Source: Lentzea pudingi (GTDB lineage Bacteria > Actinomycetota > Actinomycetes > Mycobacteriales > Pseudonocardiaceae). From it: DNA of 64,000 nt. Shown here piece by piece: positions 1 through 7,826 of the stretch. Positions within the stretch are counted from its first letter, which is position 1; every line of letters starts with the position of its first letter. Both the position numbers and the translations under genes were made by a program. The stretch covers positions 1 to 64,000 of the forward strand of contig NZ_BMNC01000015.1 in assembly GCF_014646255.1 (NCBI RefSeq), written 5' to 3'. The notes under the pieces were generated by a model. It saw only the letters and a program-made list of their open reading frames with translations. It had not been told where the DNA came from and made no database searches.

Positions 1-83
1 AGCCCAGACCCTCGCGACCTAACCTTCAGTTAGCCAGTCCAACTTCCGGGGACCAGTTCATTCTTTCACCGGGCCCCTTTTCC

Positions 84-1880
84 TCATCCGGCCTGGACTT
101 GCCGGGTGGTGGGGCGGTGAAGACGGGTGAGGAAGCGCTGGCACGCCTCGAAGTCGAGCTCGTCGCAGCGCCAGGCGACGTGGCCGTCCGGCCGGATCAC
201 GTAGAGGGCCCGCGAGTCCGGTTCGGTGAGGCCGTAGTGCTCGAACACCTGAGGCGAGTCGGCTCGGTGCACGCGATCGTCCTGCCTGGCTTCGACGCGG
301 CCGATCAGGTGGCCGGTGACGCCGAGTTCCTGCAACCGGGTCGTCGTGGCGGTGATCTCGTCGGCGGTGAGGTGCTTGCGGGACAACGCGATGACGTGCA
401 GCTGGTAGCCCTGCAGCAGGTCGAACACCTGCTCGCGGTCGTTGATCCTGGCGTCCGGGACGCGCTGGCCCGCCAGCGGACCCTTCAGCGAGTACAGCAG
501 TTCGTTGACGTTGATCTCGCTGGGCCGGTAGCCGAGGCTGATCTGGCTGAGGCGGTGGAACGACTTGCGGTGCGGGATCGGGGCCGCCGACATCCGTCCG
601 ACGAGGAACGGTCCCGCGGTGTCGCGCAGCCACGCCCGCCAGCCGCGCAGGCCCGCCGCGACCCGGTAGAGGCGGTCGGTGAACTTCAGCAGCCGCACGC
701 CCGCCGGGTGCCGTTCGGCGGAGTAGGTGCCGAGCAGGTCCACGCCCTCGGTGATCGCCGCGGCGAGCTTCCAGGCGAGGTTGGCGGCGTCGTGCAGACC
801 CGTGTTCATGCCCTGGCCGCCCGCCGGGGAGTGGATGTGGGCGGCGTCGCCGACGAGGAAACCCCTGCCGCGGCGGTAGTCGTCGACGCCGCGCAGGTGG
901 ACCTGGTAGCGGCTGGTCCAGATCGGTGCGCTGAGGGTGACGTCCAGGTTCATCGCCCTGCGCAGCTCGGTCTGGAGGGCGCCGAGGTCGAACTCGGTCT
1001 GGGGGTCGCCGAAGTCGGTGACCATCACACGTGAGGTCTCGGCGCCTCTGAGGGGTAGGAACAGGCCGATGCGGTCGCGGTTCATGAACACCCGGAAGTG
1101 CGCGTGGTCGAGCGGCCACTCGACCTTGCAGTCGGCCAGGAGGTAGCGCTGGCCGTACTTGTCGCCGTCGAAGGTGAGTCCGAGCTGCTGCCGGACGGTG
1201 CTGTGGGCGCCGTCCGCGCCGACGACGTACTGGGCGGTGATGGTGCGCTCGCCGACGACCGCGGTGACGGCGTCGTCGGTCTGGCGCAGTCGCGTCAGCC
1301 TCGTGTCCCGGCGGACCGTGACGCCGTGCCGGGCGAGGTCGTGGAGCAGCACCTCCTCCACTTCGGACTGCGGTGCCATCAGGATGAACTGGTACGGCGT
1401 GGTCGCGGCTTTCGCGCGGTCGAAGTCGAGCCCGCCGACGTGCCTGCCCTTGATGTGGAAGCGGATGCCGGTGGTGACGACGCCGCGCCCGAGCAGTTCG
1501 TCAGCGAGCCCGATGCTCCTGAACAGCTCGATCGTGCGGGCCTGGACGGCGAACGCCCTCGACTCCGTGGCCGGTCCGGCGTTGGCGTCGACCACGCAGA
1601 CCTTGATGCCCTGGCGGACCAGCAGCGCCGCTGTCATCAGCCCGCTCGGACCGGCGCCGACGACGAGCACGTCGCAGTCGTGGCGGGCCGCCCGTGCTCC
1701 GATGGTCTTCGGCGGTGCGACCGTGGGCTCCGGCCGGGTCCGCGACTTGCCGAGACCGGCCAGGAACCCGCTGCCGGGGCGGGCGGTGACCTGCGGCAAC
1801 GGGGTGCCGGTGAGCCTGCCCCACATCCTGCGGGTGAGCAGGAACAGCAGGGTGACAAGGGCGAAGACCAGCAGTCCCAC
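84..1880 (-). CDS. FAD-dependent aromatic hydroxylase with N-terminal membrane anchor
   Basis: This 598-aa protein belongs to the class A flavoprotein monooxygenases (PHBH/PheA-like), which hydroxylate aromatic or polyketide substrates using NAD(P)H and O2. The FAD-binding GAGPSG lies at residues 75-80. The second FAD motif, GDAAHIHSPAGGQGMN, lies near residue 345. The C-terminal 150 residues fit the thioredoxin-like tail common in this family. Unusually, residues 1-16 form a hydrophobic helix followed by Arg-Arg and a roughly 45-residue proline-rich linker, so the enzyme is probably tethered to the inner face of the membrane. It sits 2 bp behind the ABM gene and is presumably co-transcribed with it. 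The substrate is not evident. The family call is firm; a role in secondary metabolism is inferred. Confidence 0.88.
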   Translation of the reverse strand: MGLLVFALVTLLFLLTRRMWGRLTGTPLPQVTARPGSGFLAGLGKSRTRPEPTVAPPKTIGARAARHDCDVLVVGAGPSGLMTAALLVRQGIKVCVVDANAGPATESRAFAVQARTIELFRSIGLADELLGRGVVTTGIRFHIKGRHVGGLDFDRAKAATTPYQFILMAPQSEVEEVLLHDLARHGVTVRRDTRLTRLRQTDDAVTAVVGERTITAQYVVGADGAHSTVRQQLGLTFDGDKYGQRYLLADCKVEWPLDHAHFRVFMNRDRIGLFLPLRGAETSRVMVTDFGDPQTEFDLGALQTELRRAMNLDVTLSAPIWTSRYQVHLRGVDDYRRGRGFLVGDAAHIHSPAGGQGMNTGLHDAANLAWKLAAAITEGVDLLGTYSAERHPAGVRLLKFTDRLYRVAAGLRGWRAWLRDTAGPFLVGRMSAAPIPHRKSFHRLSQISLGYRPSEINVNELLYSLKGPLAGQRVPDARINDREQVFDLLQGYQLHVIALSRKHLTADEITATTTRLQELGVTGHLIGRVEARQDDRVHRADSPQVFEHYGLTEPDSRALYVIRPDGHVAWRCDELDFEACQRFLTRLHRPTTRQVQAG

Positions 1881-1882
1881 GG

Positions 1883-2239
1883 CTACCTCACCGCCGGCAG
1901 GGTGCTGGCCATGCGCAGGAACTGCTGGCGCAGCGGGCCCGCGACCAGGGGCTGGATCGCCTGGACGAACTCCCGCACGTACGGCTGCGCGAGGTGCTTC
2001 TCCAGGTCCTCCTTCGACCGGAACACCTCGTAGATCACGAACTGCGACCGGTCCGCGCGGTCGCGGTGGACGTGGAACTCGATCGAGCCCTCTTCGGCGC
2101 GCAGCGGCTCGACGAGGCCGAGGATCAGCGCCTCGACCTGGTCCTCGCAGCCCGGCTTGGCCTGGGCGAAACCGAGGTGGGTGTACGGCCCGGTCTCATC
2201 GGCGTCCGGCTCGGGCAGGACGACTCGCGCGTCGCTCAT
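1883..2239 (-). CDS. ABM-domain (YgiN-like quinol monooxygenase) protein
   Basis: A 118-aa protein with the antibiotic biosynthesis monooxygenase ferredoxin-like fold. The core pattern runs through GFAQAKPGCEDQVEAL, a central EGSIEFHVHRD strand and the FVIYEVFRSKEDLEKHL segment. Small cofactor-independent members of this family oxidise quinols or anthrones, while others are heme-handling or of unknown role. The ATG start is preceded by GAGGAG at good spacing. It is the first gene of a minus-strand pair with the flavin hydroxylase just downstream, so the two may act on the same aromatic substrate. That link is inferred from the 2-bp spacing. Confidence 0.8.
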   Translation of the reverse strand: MSDARVVLPEPDADETGPYTHLGFAQAKPGCEDQVEALILGLVEPLRAEEGSIEFHVHRDRADRSQFVIYEVFRSKEDLEKHLAQPYVREFVQAIQPLVAGPLRQQFLRMASTLPAVR

Positions 2240-2340
2240 CGGGTCTCCTCAACTGCTCAACGGATGGTGAATTCACCATCGCAGTCGGCGGGAGACTGCA
2301 CCCAGCGCGAGTCCCAGCGAGCGGGACCCGTCGCCCCTTA

Positions 2341-2427
2341 TGCAAAAGACGTTTGCGGTCGTCCGCAAACGTCTTTTGCACAACTGATATATCGGATATT
2401 GGATATGAGCCCAAAATCCCAGGTCAG
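2341..2427. repeat. Composite palindromic element, copy 1
   Basis: A perfect inverted repeat with 18-bp arms (TGCAAAAGACGTTTGCGG at 2341-2358 and its complement at 2363-2380) surrounds a TCGT loop. It is followed by GATATATC at 2386-2393, two further GGATAT half-sites, and CAGGTCAG at 2420-2427. It lies between the 3' end of pfkA and the start of the ABM gene. The hairpin could act as a terminator, but no T-tract follows it on either strand. Related copies are at 5755, 22327 and 47872. Confidence 0.75.
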
Positions 2428-2434
2428 ACGCGGA

Positions 2435-3463
2435 TCACGCCCCGAAGAAGACCTCGGCCTCTTCGTAGCGCTCCGTCGGAACGGTCTTGAGCTCGGCCGT
2501 GGCCTCGGACAGCTTCACGCGCACGATGTCGGTGCCGCGCAGCGCGACCATCGTGCCGAAGTCACCGGCGGCGACGGCGTCGACGGCGTGCAGGCCGAAG
2601 CGGGTCGCGAGGACGCGGTCGTAGGCGGTCGGCGTACCACCGCGCTGGATGTGGCCGAGGACGGCCGCGCGGGACTCCTTGCCGGTGCGGTCCGCGATCT
2701 CCTCCGCGAGCCACTGGCCGACGCCACCGAGGCGGACGTGACCGAAGGCGTCGCGCTCACCGGAGTGCAGCACCTCGGCGCCACCCTCGGGGATCGCACC
2801 CTCGGCGACGACGATGATCGGCGCGAACTCGCTCTCGAAGCGGCGCTCGACGTGCTCGACGACCTTGTCGACGTTGAAGGGGCGCTCCGGGACGAGGATG
2901 ACGTTCGCGCCACCCGCGAGACCCGAGTGCAGCGCGATCCAGCCGGCGTGACGGCCCATGACCTCGACGACGAGCGCACGGTGGTGCGACTCGGCCGTGG
3001 TGCGCAGGCGGTCGATGGCCTCGGTCGCGATGTGGACGGCCGTGTCGAAGCCGAACGTGTAGTCCGTGGCGCCGAGGTCGTTGTCGATCGTCTTCGGCAC
3101 ACCCACGACGCCGATGCCGTCGTCGGTCAGGCGCTTGGCGACACCGAGCGTGTCCTCGCCGCCGATCGCGACGATGGCGTCGATCTGGTTCTCCGCGATG
3201 GTCTCGCGGATCCGGTCGACACCGCCCTCGACCTTGTAGGGGTTCGTGCGCGACGAGCCCAGGATGGTGCCACCGCGGGTGAGGATCTCCTCGACGTCCG
3301 CGAGGTCGATCGACTTGGTGAGGTTCTCGATCGGGCCCTGCCACCCGTTGCGGAACCCGACGATCTCCCAGCCGTGCGCCTTGATCCCCTTGCGGACCAC
3401 GGCCCGGATCACAGCGTTCAGACCGGGGCAGTCACCACCGCCAGTGAGCACACCGATGCGCAT
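2435..3463 (-). CDS. pfkA: 6-phosphofructokinase, probably PPi-dependent type
   Basis: This 342-aa phosphofructokinase phosphorylates fructose 6-phosphate in glycolysis. The N-terminus reads MRIGVLTGGGDCPGLNAVIR, and the PKTIDND and MGRHAGW motifs are present. At the two positions that separate phosphate donors (E. coli 104 and 124) it has Asp (GGED) and Lys (PKTIDND). In this family that pair goes with pyrophosphate-dependent or reversible enzymes, as described for Amycolatopsis methanolica; ATP enzymes have Gly at both. An upstream in-frame ATG at 3475 would add MGKQ, but the GGGGA sequence precedes the ATG at 3463. The family call is certain; donor use is inferred. Confidence 0.95.
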   Translation of the reverse strand: MRIGVLTGGGDCPGLNAVIRAVVRKGIKAHGWEIVGFRNGWQGPIENLTKSIDLADVEEILTRGGTILGSSRTNPYKVEGGVDRIRETIAENQIDAIVAIGGEDTLGVAKRLTDDGIGVVGVPKTIDNDLGATDYTFGFDTAVHIATEAIDRLRTTAESHHRALVVEVMGRHAGWIALHSGLAGGANVILVPERPFNVDKVVEHVERRFESEFAPIIVVAEGAIPEGGAEVLHSGERDAFGHVRLGGVGQWLAEEIADRTGKESRAAVLGHIQRGGTPTAYDRVLATRFGLHAVDAVAAGDFGTMVALRGTDIVRVKLSEATAELKTVPTERYEEAEVFFGA

Positions 3464-3538
3464 CTGCTTCCCCATCTCTCGTGTTCTGTGTCACGCAGAC
3501 TTTCACGAGCTGTATCGGTGCAGCAACGCGGGTCTCAC

Positions 3539-4051
3539 TCACCGGACGGGAAACCCGATTTTCGCCCGCTGTTCCTCGATCACCTTCCAGCGCGCGAGGT
3601 TGTGCCGCGCGTCGGCGAGTGCGTCGTGCGCGTCCGCCGGAGGGGCCGGCAGTTTGGGGCGGCCGACGTCGTCCCAGCGTTGCCGCAGGTCGCGGGTGAA
3701 CCTGGGGAGCGAGCGCGGCAGCGCGGGCATCGCACCCCACAGCTGCGCCAGCGCTACGTGGTCGTAGGCGGCGAACCACGCCCACAGCTCGACCTCGTCG
3801 CGCGCGGCGTTGCGGGCGCCGAGGAAGTCGAGCAGGTCCTCGCGGATGCGCGCGCGGCTGCGCCACGCCTTGTCCGCGGGCGAGGGCAGCTGGTTGAGGA
3901 CGTTCTGCCGCACCCACGGACCCGCGCGATCGGGGTCGAACTCGGTGGACACGGCGTAGAACTCGCGGCCTTCCTCGTCGACCACGCCGATCGACACGAG
4001 GTCGATGGTCAGCCCGTCCTCGATGAACTCACAGTCGTAGAAAAACCGCAC
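3539..4051 (-). CDS. DEDDh 3'-5' exoribonuclease (Rv2179c-like)
   Basis: A 170-aa DEDD-superfamily exonuclease. MRFFYDCEFIEDG gives the first Asp and Glu of the metal site, and DAHDALADARHN near the C-terminus carries the His and last Asp. Sequence and length fit the small actinobacterial 3'-5' exoribonucleases (Rv2179c), which trim RNA 3' ends and have been described as poly(A)-preferring. It starts at GTG. It is preceded on the same strand by the acyltransferase gene 21 bp away, as in mycobacteria, where the exonuclease lies near an acyltransferase (Rv2182c). Confidence 0.88.
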   Translation of the reverse strand: MRFFYDCEFIEDGLTIDLVSIGVVDEEGREFYAVSTEFDPDRAGPWVRQNVLNQLPSPADKAWRSRARIREDLLDFLGARNAARDEVELWAWFAAYDHVALAQLWGAMPALPRSLPRFTRDLRQRWDDVGRPKLPAPPADAHDALADARHNLARWKVIEEQRAKIGFPVR

Positions 4052-4072
4052 CGCGACACCCTAGGGGTGCGG

Positions 4073-4804
4073 TCAGCTCGCCTTCTTCTCGGGCACCCGG
4101 TCGCTCTTCTTGCCCTGTTCGGGCACGGCCGGCTGTTCCTTGGCCTTGGACGCGTAGACATCGACGTACTCCTGGCCGGAGAGCTCCATCAGCGCGTACA
4201 TGATCTCGTCGGTGATGGACCGCAGCACGAACCTGTCACCCGACAGGCCCTCGTAGCGGGAGAAGTCGAGCGGCTTGCCGATCTTGATGCGGATCGGGTG
4301 CGGCTTCCACATCCTGGAGCCGATGGGGTTCGCCTTGTCCGTGCCGAACATGGCCACGGGGATGACCGGCGCACCGGACTCCAGCGCGATCCACGCGACG
4401 CCGACCTTGCCCTTGTAGAGGCGGGCGTCGGGCGACCGCGTGCCCTCGGGGTAGATGCCGAGCAGCTTGCCCTCGCGCACGATCCGCACGCCGGTGTCGA
4501 GCGCTCCCTGCGCGGCGGACGCGCTGGATCGGTCGATCGGCACCTGGCCGACGCCGGAGAAGAACCACTTCTGCAGCTTGCCCTTGAGCCCCGTGCCCGT
4601 GAAGTACTCGATCTTCGCGGGGAACGTCACCCGCCGCGACAGCATCAGCGGCAGGAAGAACGAGTCGGAGACGGCGAGGTGGTTGCTCGCCAGGATGGCG
4701 CCGCCGTCCTTCGGGATGTTCTCGGCGCCCTCGATGATCTTCGGCTGGAAGAACAACCGCAGAATCGGACCCAGGAGGACGTGCTTCATCAACCAGTACA
4801 GCAC
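4073..4804 (-). CDS. plsC: 1-acyl-sn-glycerol-3-phosphate acyltransferase
   Basis: This 243-aa membrane-associated acyltransferase makes phosphatidic acid from lysophosphatidate. The catalytic block NHLAVSD fits the NHx4D motif, and YPEGTRSP is the substrate-binding block. A hydrophobic N-terminus (WLMKHVLLGPILRLFF) attaches it to the membrane. I chose the GTG at 4804 because GGGAGG lies about 10 nt upstream; ATG at 4789 is the alternative. The C-terminus ends in a charged Lys-rich tail of about 25 residues. A second member of the family is at 29323, with very similar mid-sections (EYFTGTGLKG and LSGQEYVD in both), so the two look like old paralogues. Confidence 0.9.
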   Translation of the reverse strand: MLYWLMKHVLLGPILRLFFQPKIIEGAENIPKDGGAILASNHLAVSDSFFLPLMLSRRVTFPAKIEYFTGTGLKGKLQKWFFSGVGQVPIDRSSASAAQGALDTGVRIVREGKLLGIYPEGTRSPDARLYKGKVGVAWIALESGAPVIPVAMFGTDKANPIGSRMWKPHPIRIKIGKPLDFSRYEGLSGDRFVLRSITDEIMYALMELSGQEYVDVYASKAKEQPAVPEQGKKSDRVPEKKAS

Positions 4805-5025
4805 CTTGGGAAGCGCCTCCCTAAAGACCCCGCGAACCTTGCTCCCGACATCCAGCCTACGGAGCCCACCGCATCTCACACAACGAGTCCCAGTTTTGGG
4901 CGTCACGGCCGTCCCGAAAGGCCGGAACCGGGAACGCGACTGGGCCAACTGCCGTAACCCGCAACACATCCCGTCCGTGCAACGATGAGGGGTCAGAGGG
5001 TTGCGGCTTTGTGGAGAGGCTCTGA

Positions 5026-5493
5026 ATGAACGCCCGGCGCGACTCGACCGACGGACCCGAGAACGTCGACGAGCTCTTTGCCGAGATCGTCGCGGGTCTC
5101 GAACGGGACGGGGTCGGCAAGGACTGGCTCGACCTCGACGAGGCGAGCCCGGAGAACGGGCGCGGCGAGCCCGAGCCGCGCACGGTCGTGGCCGACGACC
5201 CCGCGCCGGACCCCGTCGACGAGCCCGAACTGCGAGATCCGGCCGACGACGACCACTACGTCCCGCCGGAGCCGCCGCCGTTCCCGGTGCTGCGCGCCTC
5301 GACGCTCGCGGCCCTCGGCCTGTTCGTGCTGGGCATCCTGCTGCTGGTCGCACCCGGCATCTTCGGCCTGCAGGCGCGCATCGGCACGCCGCTGTCACTG
5401 GTGGCGCTGTGCGCGGGCGTCGGCTGGCTGATCCTGCGCATGCGCAACACCCCGCCGCCGGACTCGGGATGGGACGACGGCGCTCAGGTGTAA
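5026..5493 (+). CDS. Two-helix membrane protein with acidic cytoplasmic region
   Basis: A 155-aa protein of unknown function. Residues 1-90 are hydrophilic, very acidic and proline-rich (DDHYVPPEPPPFP). Two transmembrane helices follow at about 95-115 (LAALGLFVLGILLLVAPGIF) and 120-140. The layout fits small actinobacterial membrane proteins found next to the exonuclease/acyltransferase pair. GGAGAGG lies 8-14 nt before the ATG. It is divergent from plsC with 221 bp between the starts, which leaves room for both promoters; nothing else was recognised in that gap apart from a CCCAGTTTTGGG palindrome near 4889. Confidence 0.75.
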   Translation: MNARRDSTDGPENVDELFAEIVAGLERDGVGKDWLDLDEASPENGRGEPEPRTVVADDPAPDPVDEPELRDPADDDHYVPPEPPPFPVLRASTLAALGLFVLGILLLVAPGIFGLQARIGTPLSLVALCAGVGWLILRMRNTPPPDSGWDDGAQV

Positions 5494-5537
5494 CGGCGTG
5501 ATAACGGCCACTCAAACCTTCAGATAACGATTGGGTC

Positions 5538-5663
5538 ATGCCTACCGTGTGCGGCATGGACCAGATGCAGCACCTGATGATGGCCCGCGCCATGGCGACC
5601 CTGAGCAAGAAGGACGCGGCCAAGCGCCGTCGTCCGCGCATCCTTCGCCTGCTCGGCCGTTAG
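5538..5663 (+). CDS. Possible 41-aa basic small protein
   Basis: An ATG-started frame reads MPTVCGMDQMQHLMMARAMA, then a Lys/Arg-rich tail ending in ILRLLGR. It lies 45 bp after the membrane protein on the same strand. The Met-rich start and strongly basic end are unlike random shadow frames here, which are usually Arg/Pro rich throughout. No convincing ribosome binding site was seen, and an internal ATG at 5556 is an alternative start. Function unknown; it could be a non-coding leftover. Confidence 0.35.
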   Translation: MPTVCGMDQMQHLMMARAMATLSKKDAAKRRRPRILRLLGR

Positions 5664-5754
5664 TCGCCTCGCCGGCGATCCGCCGGCCGCTCGACCGGGT
5701 GTTCGCGGCGGGCGAACACACCCCGACACGCCCGCCGCGACACGCCCTCAAATC

Positions 5755-5829
5755 GATATATCAGTCGCGCTGACCTGCACCCTTGCAACAGGTCTTTTGA
5801 CTTCGTCCGCAAAAGACCTGTTGCAAAGG
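5755..5829. repeat. Composite palindromic element, copy 2 (inverted orientation)
   Basis: Reading along the plus strand: GATATATC at 5755-5762, CTGACCTG (complement of CAGGTCAG) at 5770-5777, then an inverted repeat with 16-bp perfect arms (TTGCAACAGGTCTTTT at 5783-5798 and complement at 5811-5826) around a 12-nt loop. Reversed, it aligns closely with copy 4 at 47872, including the CCTTTGCAAC start and the GACGAAGTC loop. It sits in the gap between the small ORF and the convergent DUF2945 gene. Confidence 0.72.
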
Positions 5830-5850
5830 CTCCTGAAACGGGCGGGCGGG

Positions 5851-6069
5851 TCAGCTGGAGCGCTTCCGCAACGCGGACGGCTTGTGCACCGCGTCCCTGC
5901 CGCTCTTCGCGCTTTCGACGCGGTACTGGGGCTCGTCCTTGGACGCCTTCACCTTGCGGCCCGCCGCCTCCTTCTCCTCGGTGATCTCCTCCTTCACCTC
6001 GCCGTGGGTCGTCGAGCCGTGGCTCGACCACTCGACCTCGTCACCCGGCTTGTAGGGATGCTTCGTCAT
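5851..6069 (-). CDS. DUF2945 small protein
   Basis: A 72-aa protein that opens with MTKHPYKPGDEVEWSSHG, the hallmark of DUF2945 (a small Tudor-like beta-barrel), followed by a charged Lys/Glu stretch. An upstream in-frame start (GYPRA extension) is possible but not needed. Function is unknown; family members often occur near general stress genes. It is divergent from the DUF3140 gene with 50 bp between the starts, a pairing that suggests shared control. Confidence 0.8.
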   Translation of the reverse strand: MTKHPYKPGDEVEWSSHGSTTHGEVKEEITEEKEAAGRKVKASKDEPQYRVESAKSGRDAVHKPSALRKRSS

Positions 6070-6119
6070 GGCACGCGGGTACCCCACTCGGACGAAGCAA
6101 CCCGAGCGGGAGGACCAAC

Positions 6120-6452
6120 GTGCGCGACGACGAGCAGGAGCAGACGCGGAAGGACTTCGGTGCCGTGGTCAACATGACCGCCTCGAAGCTCGAGAAGTGG
6201 CTCGACTGCGACGAGTCCAAGCAGGTCGGCGACAAGCGGTCCGGCGAGTCGACCGGGCACGCGTCCGGCCGCCGCATCGTGGAGCTGCTGCAGACCAAGC
6301 GCGACGACCTGACCGGCGCCGACCTCGAGCACATGCGCAAGGTCGTCGGCTACGTCCACCGGCACCTCGCCCAGCGTCCCGACGGCGACGTCGCGGACAC
6401 CCGCTGGCGCTACTCGCTGATGAACTGGGGCCACGACCCCCTGGAGAAGTAG
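6120..6452 (+). CDS. DUF3140 protein
   Basis: A 110-aa GTG-started protein. FGAVVNMTASKLEKWLDCDES and the central HASGRRIVELLQTKR segment match DUF3140, a small helical family with SAP-like or histone-like proposals for DNA binding. The C-terminus has DTRWRYSLMNWGHDP. No enzymatic motif is visible. It pairs divergently with DUF2945, a neighbour it commonly has in actinobacteria as far as I recall. A stress-related or nucleoid role is plausible but unproven. Confidence 0.82.
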   Translation: MRDDEQEQTRKDFGAVVNMTASKLEKWLDCDESKQVGDKRSGESTGHASGRRIVELLQTKRDDLTGADLEHMRKVVGYVHRHLAQRPDGDVADTRWRYSLMNWGHDPLEK

Positions 6453-6474
6453 TTCGGAACCGGCGAGAAGCAGC

Positions 6475-7461
6475 TCAGGACCGACGCGAGTGGTTCTTGG
6501 CCGCTCGCGTGGCCATCTGGGCCGCCGACTCGCGGGCCAGGGTCGCCGCGCCCACGATGCCCGCGTCGTCGCCGAGCTGGGCGGTGCGGATCCGGGCCAG
6601 CGGGCGGTGGCCCGCTCCCGTCACGACGGAGGCGTAGCGCTCGCGGGCGTCGTCGAGGAACAGCGGCGCCGAGGTCGACACGCCTCCCCCGATGACGATC
6701 ACCTCGGGGTCGTACACGTCCGCGACCAGGGCCAGGCCCTCGCCGAGCCAGCGGGCCAGGTCGGCCATCGCGCGCTTGGCCAGCGGGTCGCCGTCGCGCG
6801 CCGCTCCGGCCACCCGGCGGCCGGTCACCGCGCGCGAGTCGCCTGCCGCCTCGCGGGCGAGGACGGTCGAGACGCCGGGGTGCTTGGCGAGCAGCTCCAC
6901 TGCCGTCGCGCTCAGGGCCGTGCCGCTGCAGTAGCGCTCCCAGCAGCCGTTCTTGCCGCACGGGCAGGGCCGGCCGTCCGGGACGACGCGCAGGTGACCG
7001 AGTTCGGGGGCCACGCCGTGCGCGCCGCGGAAGACCTCGCCGTTCAGCAGCAGCGCGGCGCCGATGCCCGTGCCGATGGCGACGAGCACGGCGGTCTTGG
7101 CGCCGCGGGCCGCGCCGAAGCGGTGTTCGGCCAGCGCGGCGGCGTTCGCGTCGTGTTCCAGCACGACCGGCATGCCCAGGCGGTCGCTCATGCGGTCCGC
7201 CACGTCGGCCTGCCGCCACGCCAGGTGCGGCGCGAACCGGACCGTGCGGCGGTCCGAGGCGATGAAGCCCGCGACGGCCAGTCCGACGGCGTTCACCGCG
7301 TGGCGGGCCGCCACCTCCTCCACGGCGGCGACGATCGCGTCTTCGAGGGCGCGTTCACCCGCGGGCGTGGGGGCGCGGGAGGTGTCCAGCACCGAGCCAC
7401 GCGGGTCCACGACTCCCGCGCGCACGCTGGTGCCGCCGATGTCCACTCCGACGGTGAGCAC
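6475..7461 (-). CDS. glkA: ROK-family glucokinase
   Basis: A 328-aa ROK kinase that phosphorylates glucose to glucose 6-phosphate. VDIGGTSVRAGVVD is the N-terminal phosphate-binding loop and LEHDANAAALAE carries the catalytic Asp. ELGHLRV and CPCGKNGCWERYCSG give the sugar-contacting Glu/His and the ROK zinc site. GTG is the start, overlapping by one base the stop of the upstream 116-aa gene, so the two are translationally coupled. A glucokinase rather than a ROK repressor is indicated by the lack of an N-terminal helix-turn-helix. Confidence 0.92.
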   Translation of the reverse strand: MLTVGVDIGGTSVRAGVVDPRGSVLDTSRAPTPAGERALEDAIVAAVEEVAARHAVNAVGLAVAGFIASDRRTVRFAPHLAWRQADVADRMSDRLGMPVVLEHDANAAALAEHRFGAARGAKTAVLVAIGTGIGAALLLNGEVFRGAHGVAPELGHLRVVPDGRPCPCGKNGCWERYCSGTALSATAVELLAKHPGVSTVLAREAAGDSRAVTGRRVAGAARDGDPLAKRAMADLARWLGEGLALVADVYDPEVIVIGGGVSTSAPLFLDDARERYASVVTGAGHRPLARIRTAQLGDDAGIVGAATLARESAAQMATRAAKNHSRRS

Positions 7462-7811
7462 TAGTCGGACTTCCTGACGACCTTGATGTGCTGCACGCGC
7501 TGGCCCGCGTCCGGCGCGGGCTCGTCACCGGCCGAGGGTGCCGGTGGCGGGGTGCCGGGCTCGCGCAGGGCCGCACGCAGCACCGCCACCAGGCCCGCCG
7601 CGTGTTCGGCGGCCTTCGCGGCCAGCTCGGAGCGGTCGCCGCGCAGCAGCGCCACGCCGTTGCACAACGGGCACCAGCCGCACGTCTCGGGCGTGTGCGA
7701 GCCGTCGCCCGCCTCGGAGACGCGCTGCAGCCACGGCTGCATGCGTTCGGCGGCCGTGTCGATGAGCAGCCGCAGCTCCTCGGCGAGCTTGCCGTTGTTG
7801 TCCTGGGTCAT
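7461..7811 (-). CDS. Conserved actinobacterial protein with CGWCPLC motif
   Basis: A 116-aa protein of unknown function. The mid-section holds CGWCPLCNG, a Cys-rich knuckle that may bind zinc or be redox active. The Pro-rich C-terminus ends HIKVVRKSD. I chose ATG at 7811 because AGGAG lies 8 nt upstream; a TTG six bases earlier is the alternative. It lies between the ArsA-like ATPase gene (16 bp upstream) and glkA (1-base overlap), so it belongs to the SRPBCC-ArsA-glkA run. This order resembles that around Rv2184c and Rv2185c in mycobacteria. Confidence 0.78.
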   Translation of the reverse strand: MTQDNNGKLAEELRLLIDTAAERMQPWLQRVSEAGDGSHTPETCGWCPLCNGVALLRGDRSELAAKAAEHAAGLVAVLRAALREPGTPPPAPSAGDEPAPDAGQRVQHIKVVRKSD

Positions 7812-7826
7812 CTGCAAGCTCCTGAA

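Noticed and set aside
1..83. Gene at the left edge
   Set aside because: Only 83 bp beyond the flavin hydroxylase stop; no frame or clear site could be supported.
2341..2380. Copy 1 hairpin as a plain pfkA terminator
   Set aside because: It can fold as one, but no T-tract follows on the pfkA strand, and the same composite with GATATATC occurs elsewhere, so a simple terminator does not explain it.
1994..4957. A 987-codon open frame on the plus strand opposite pfkA, the exonuclease and plsC
   Set aside because: It is antisense to three well-supported genes, has Arg/Asp/Leu-biased composition and no recognisable domain. Such long empty frames are expected at this GC content.
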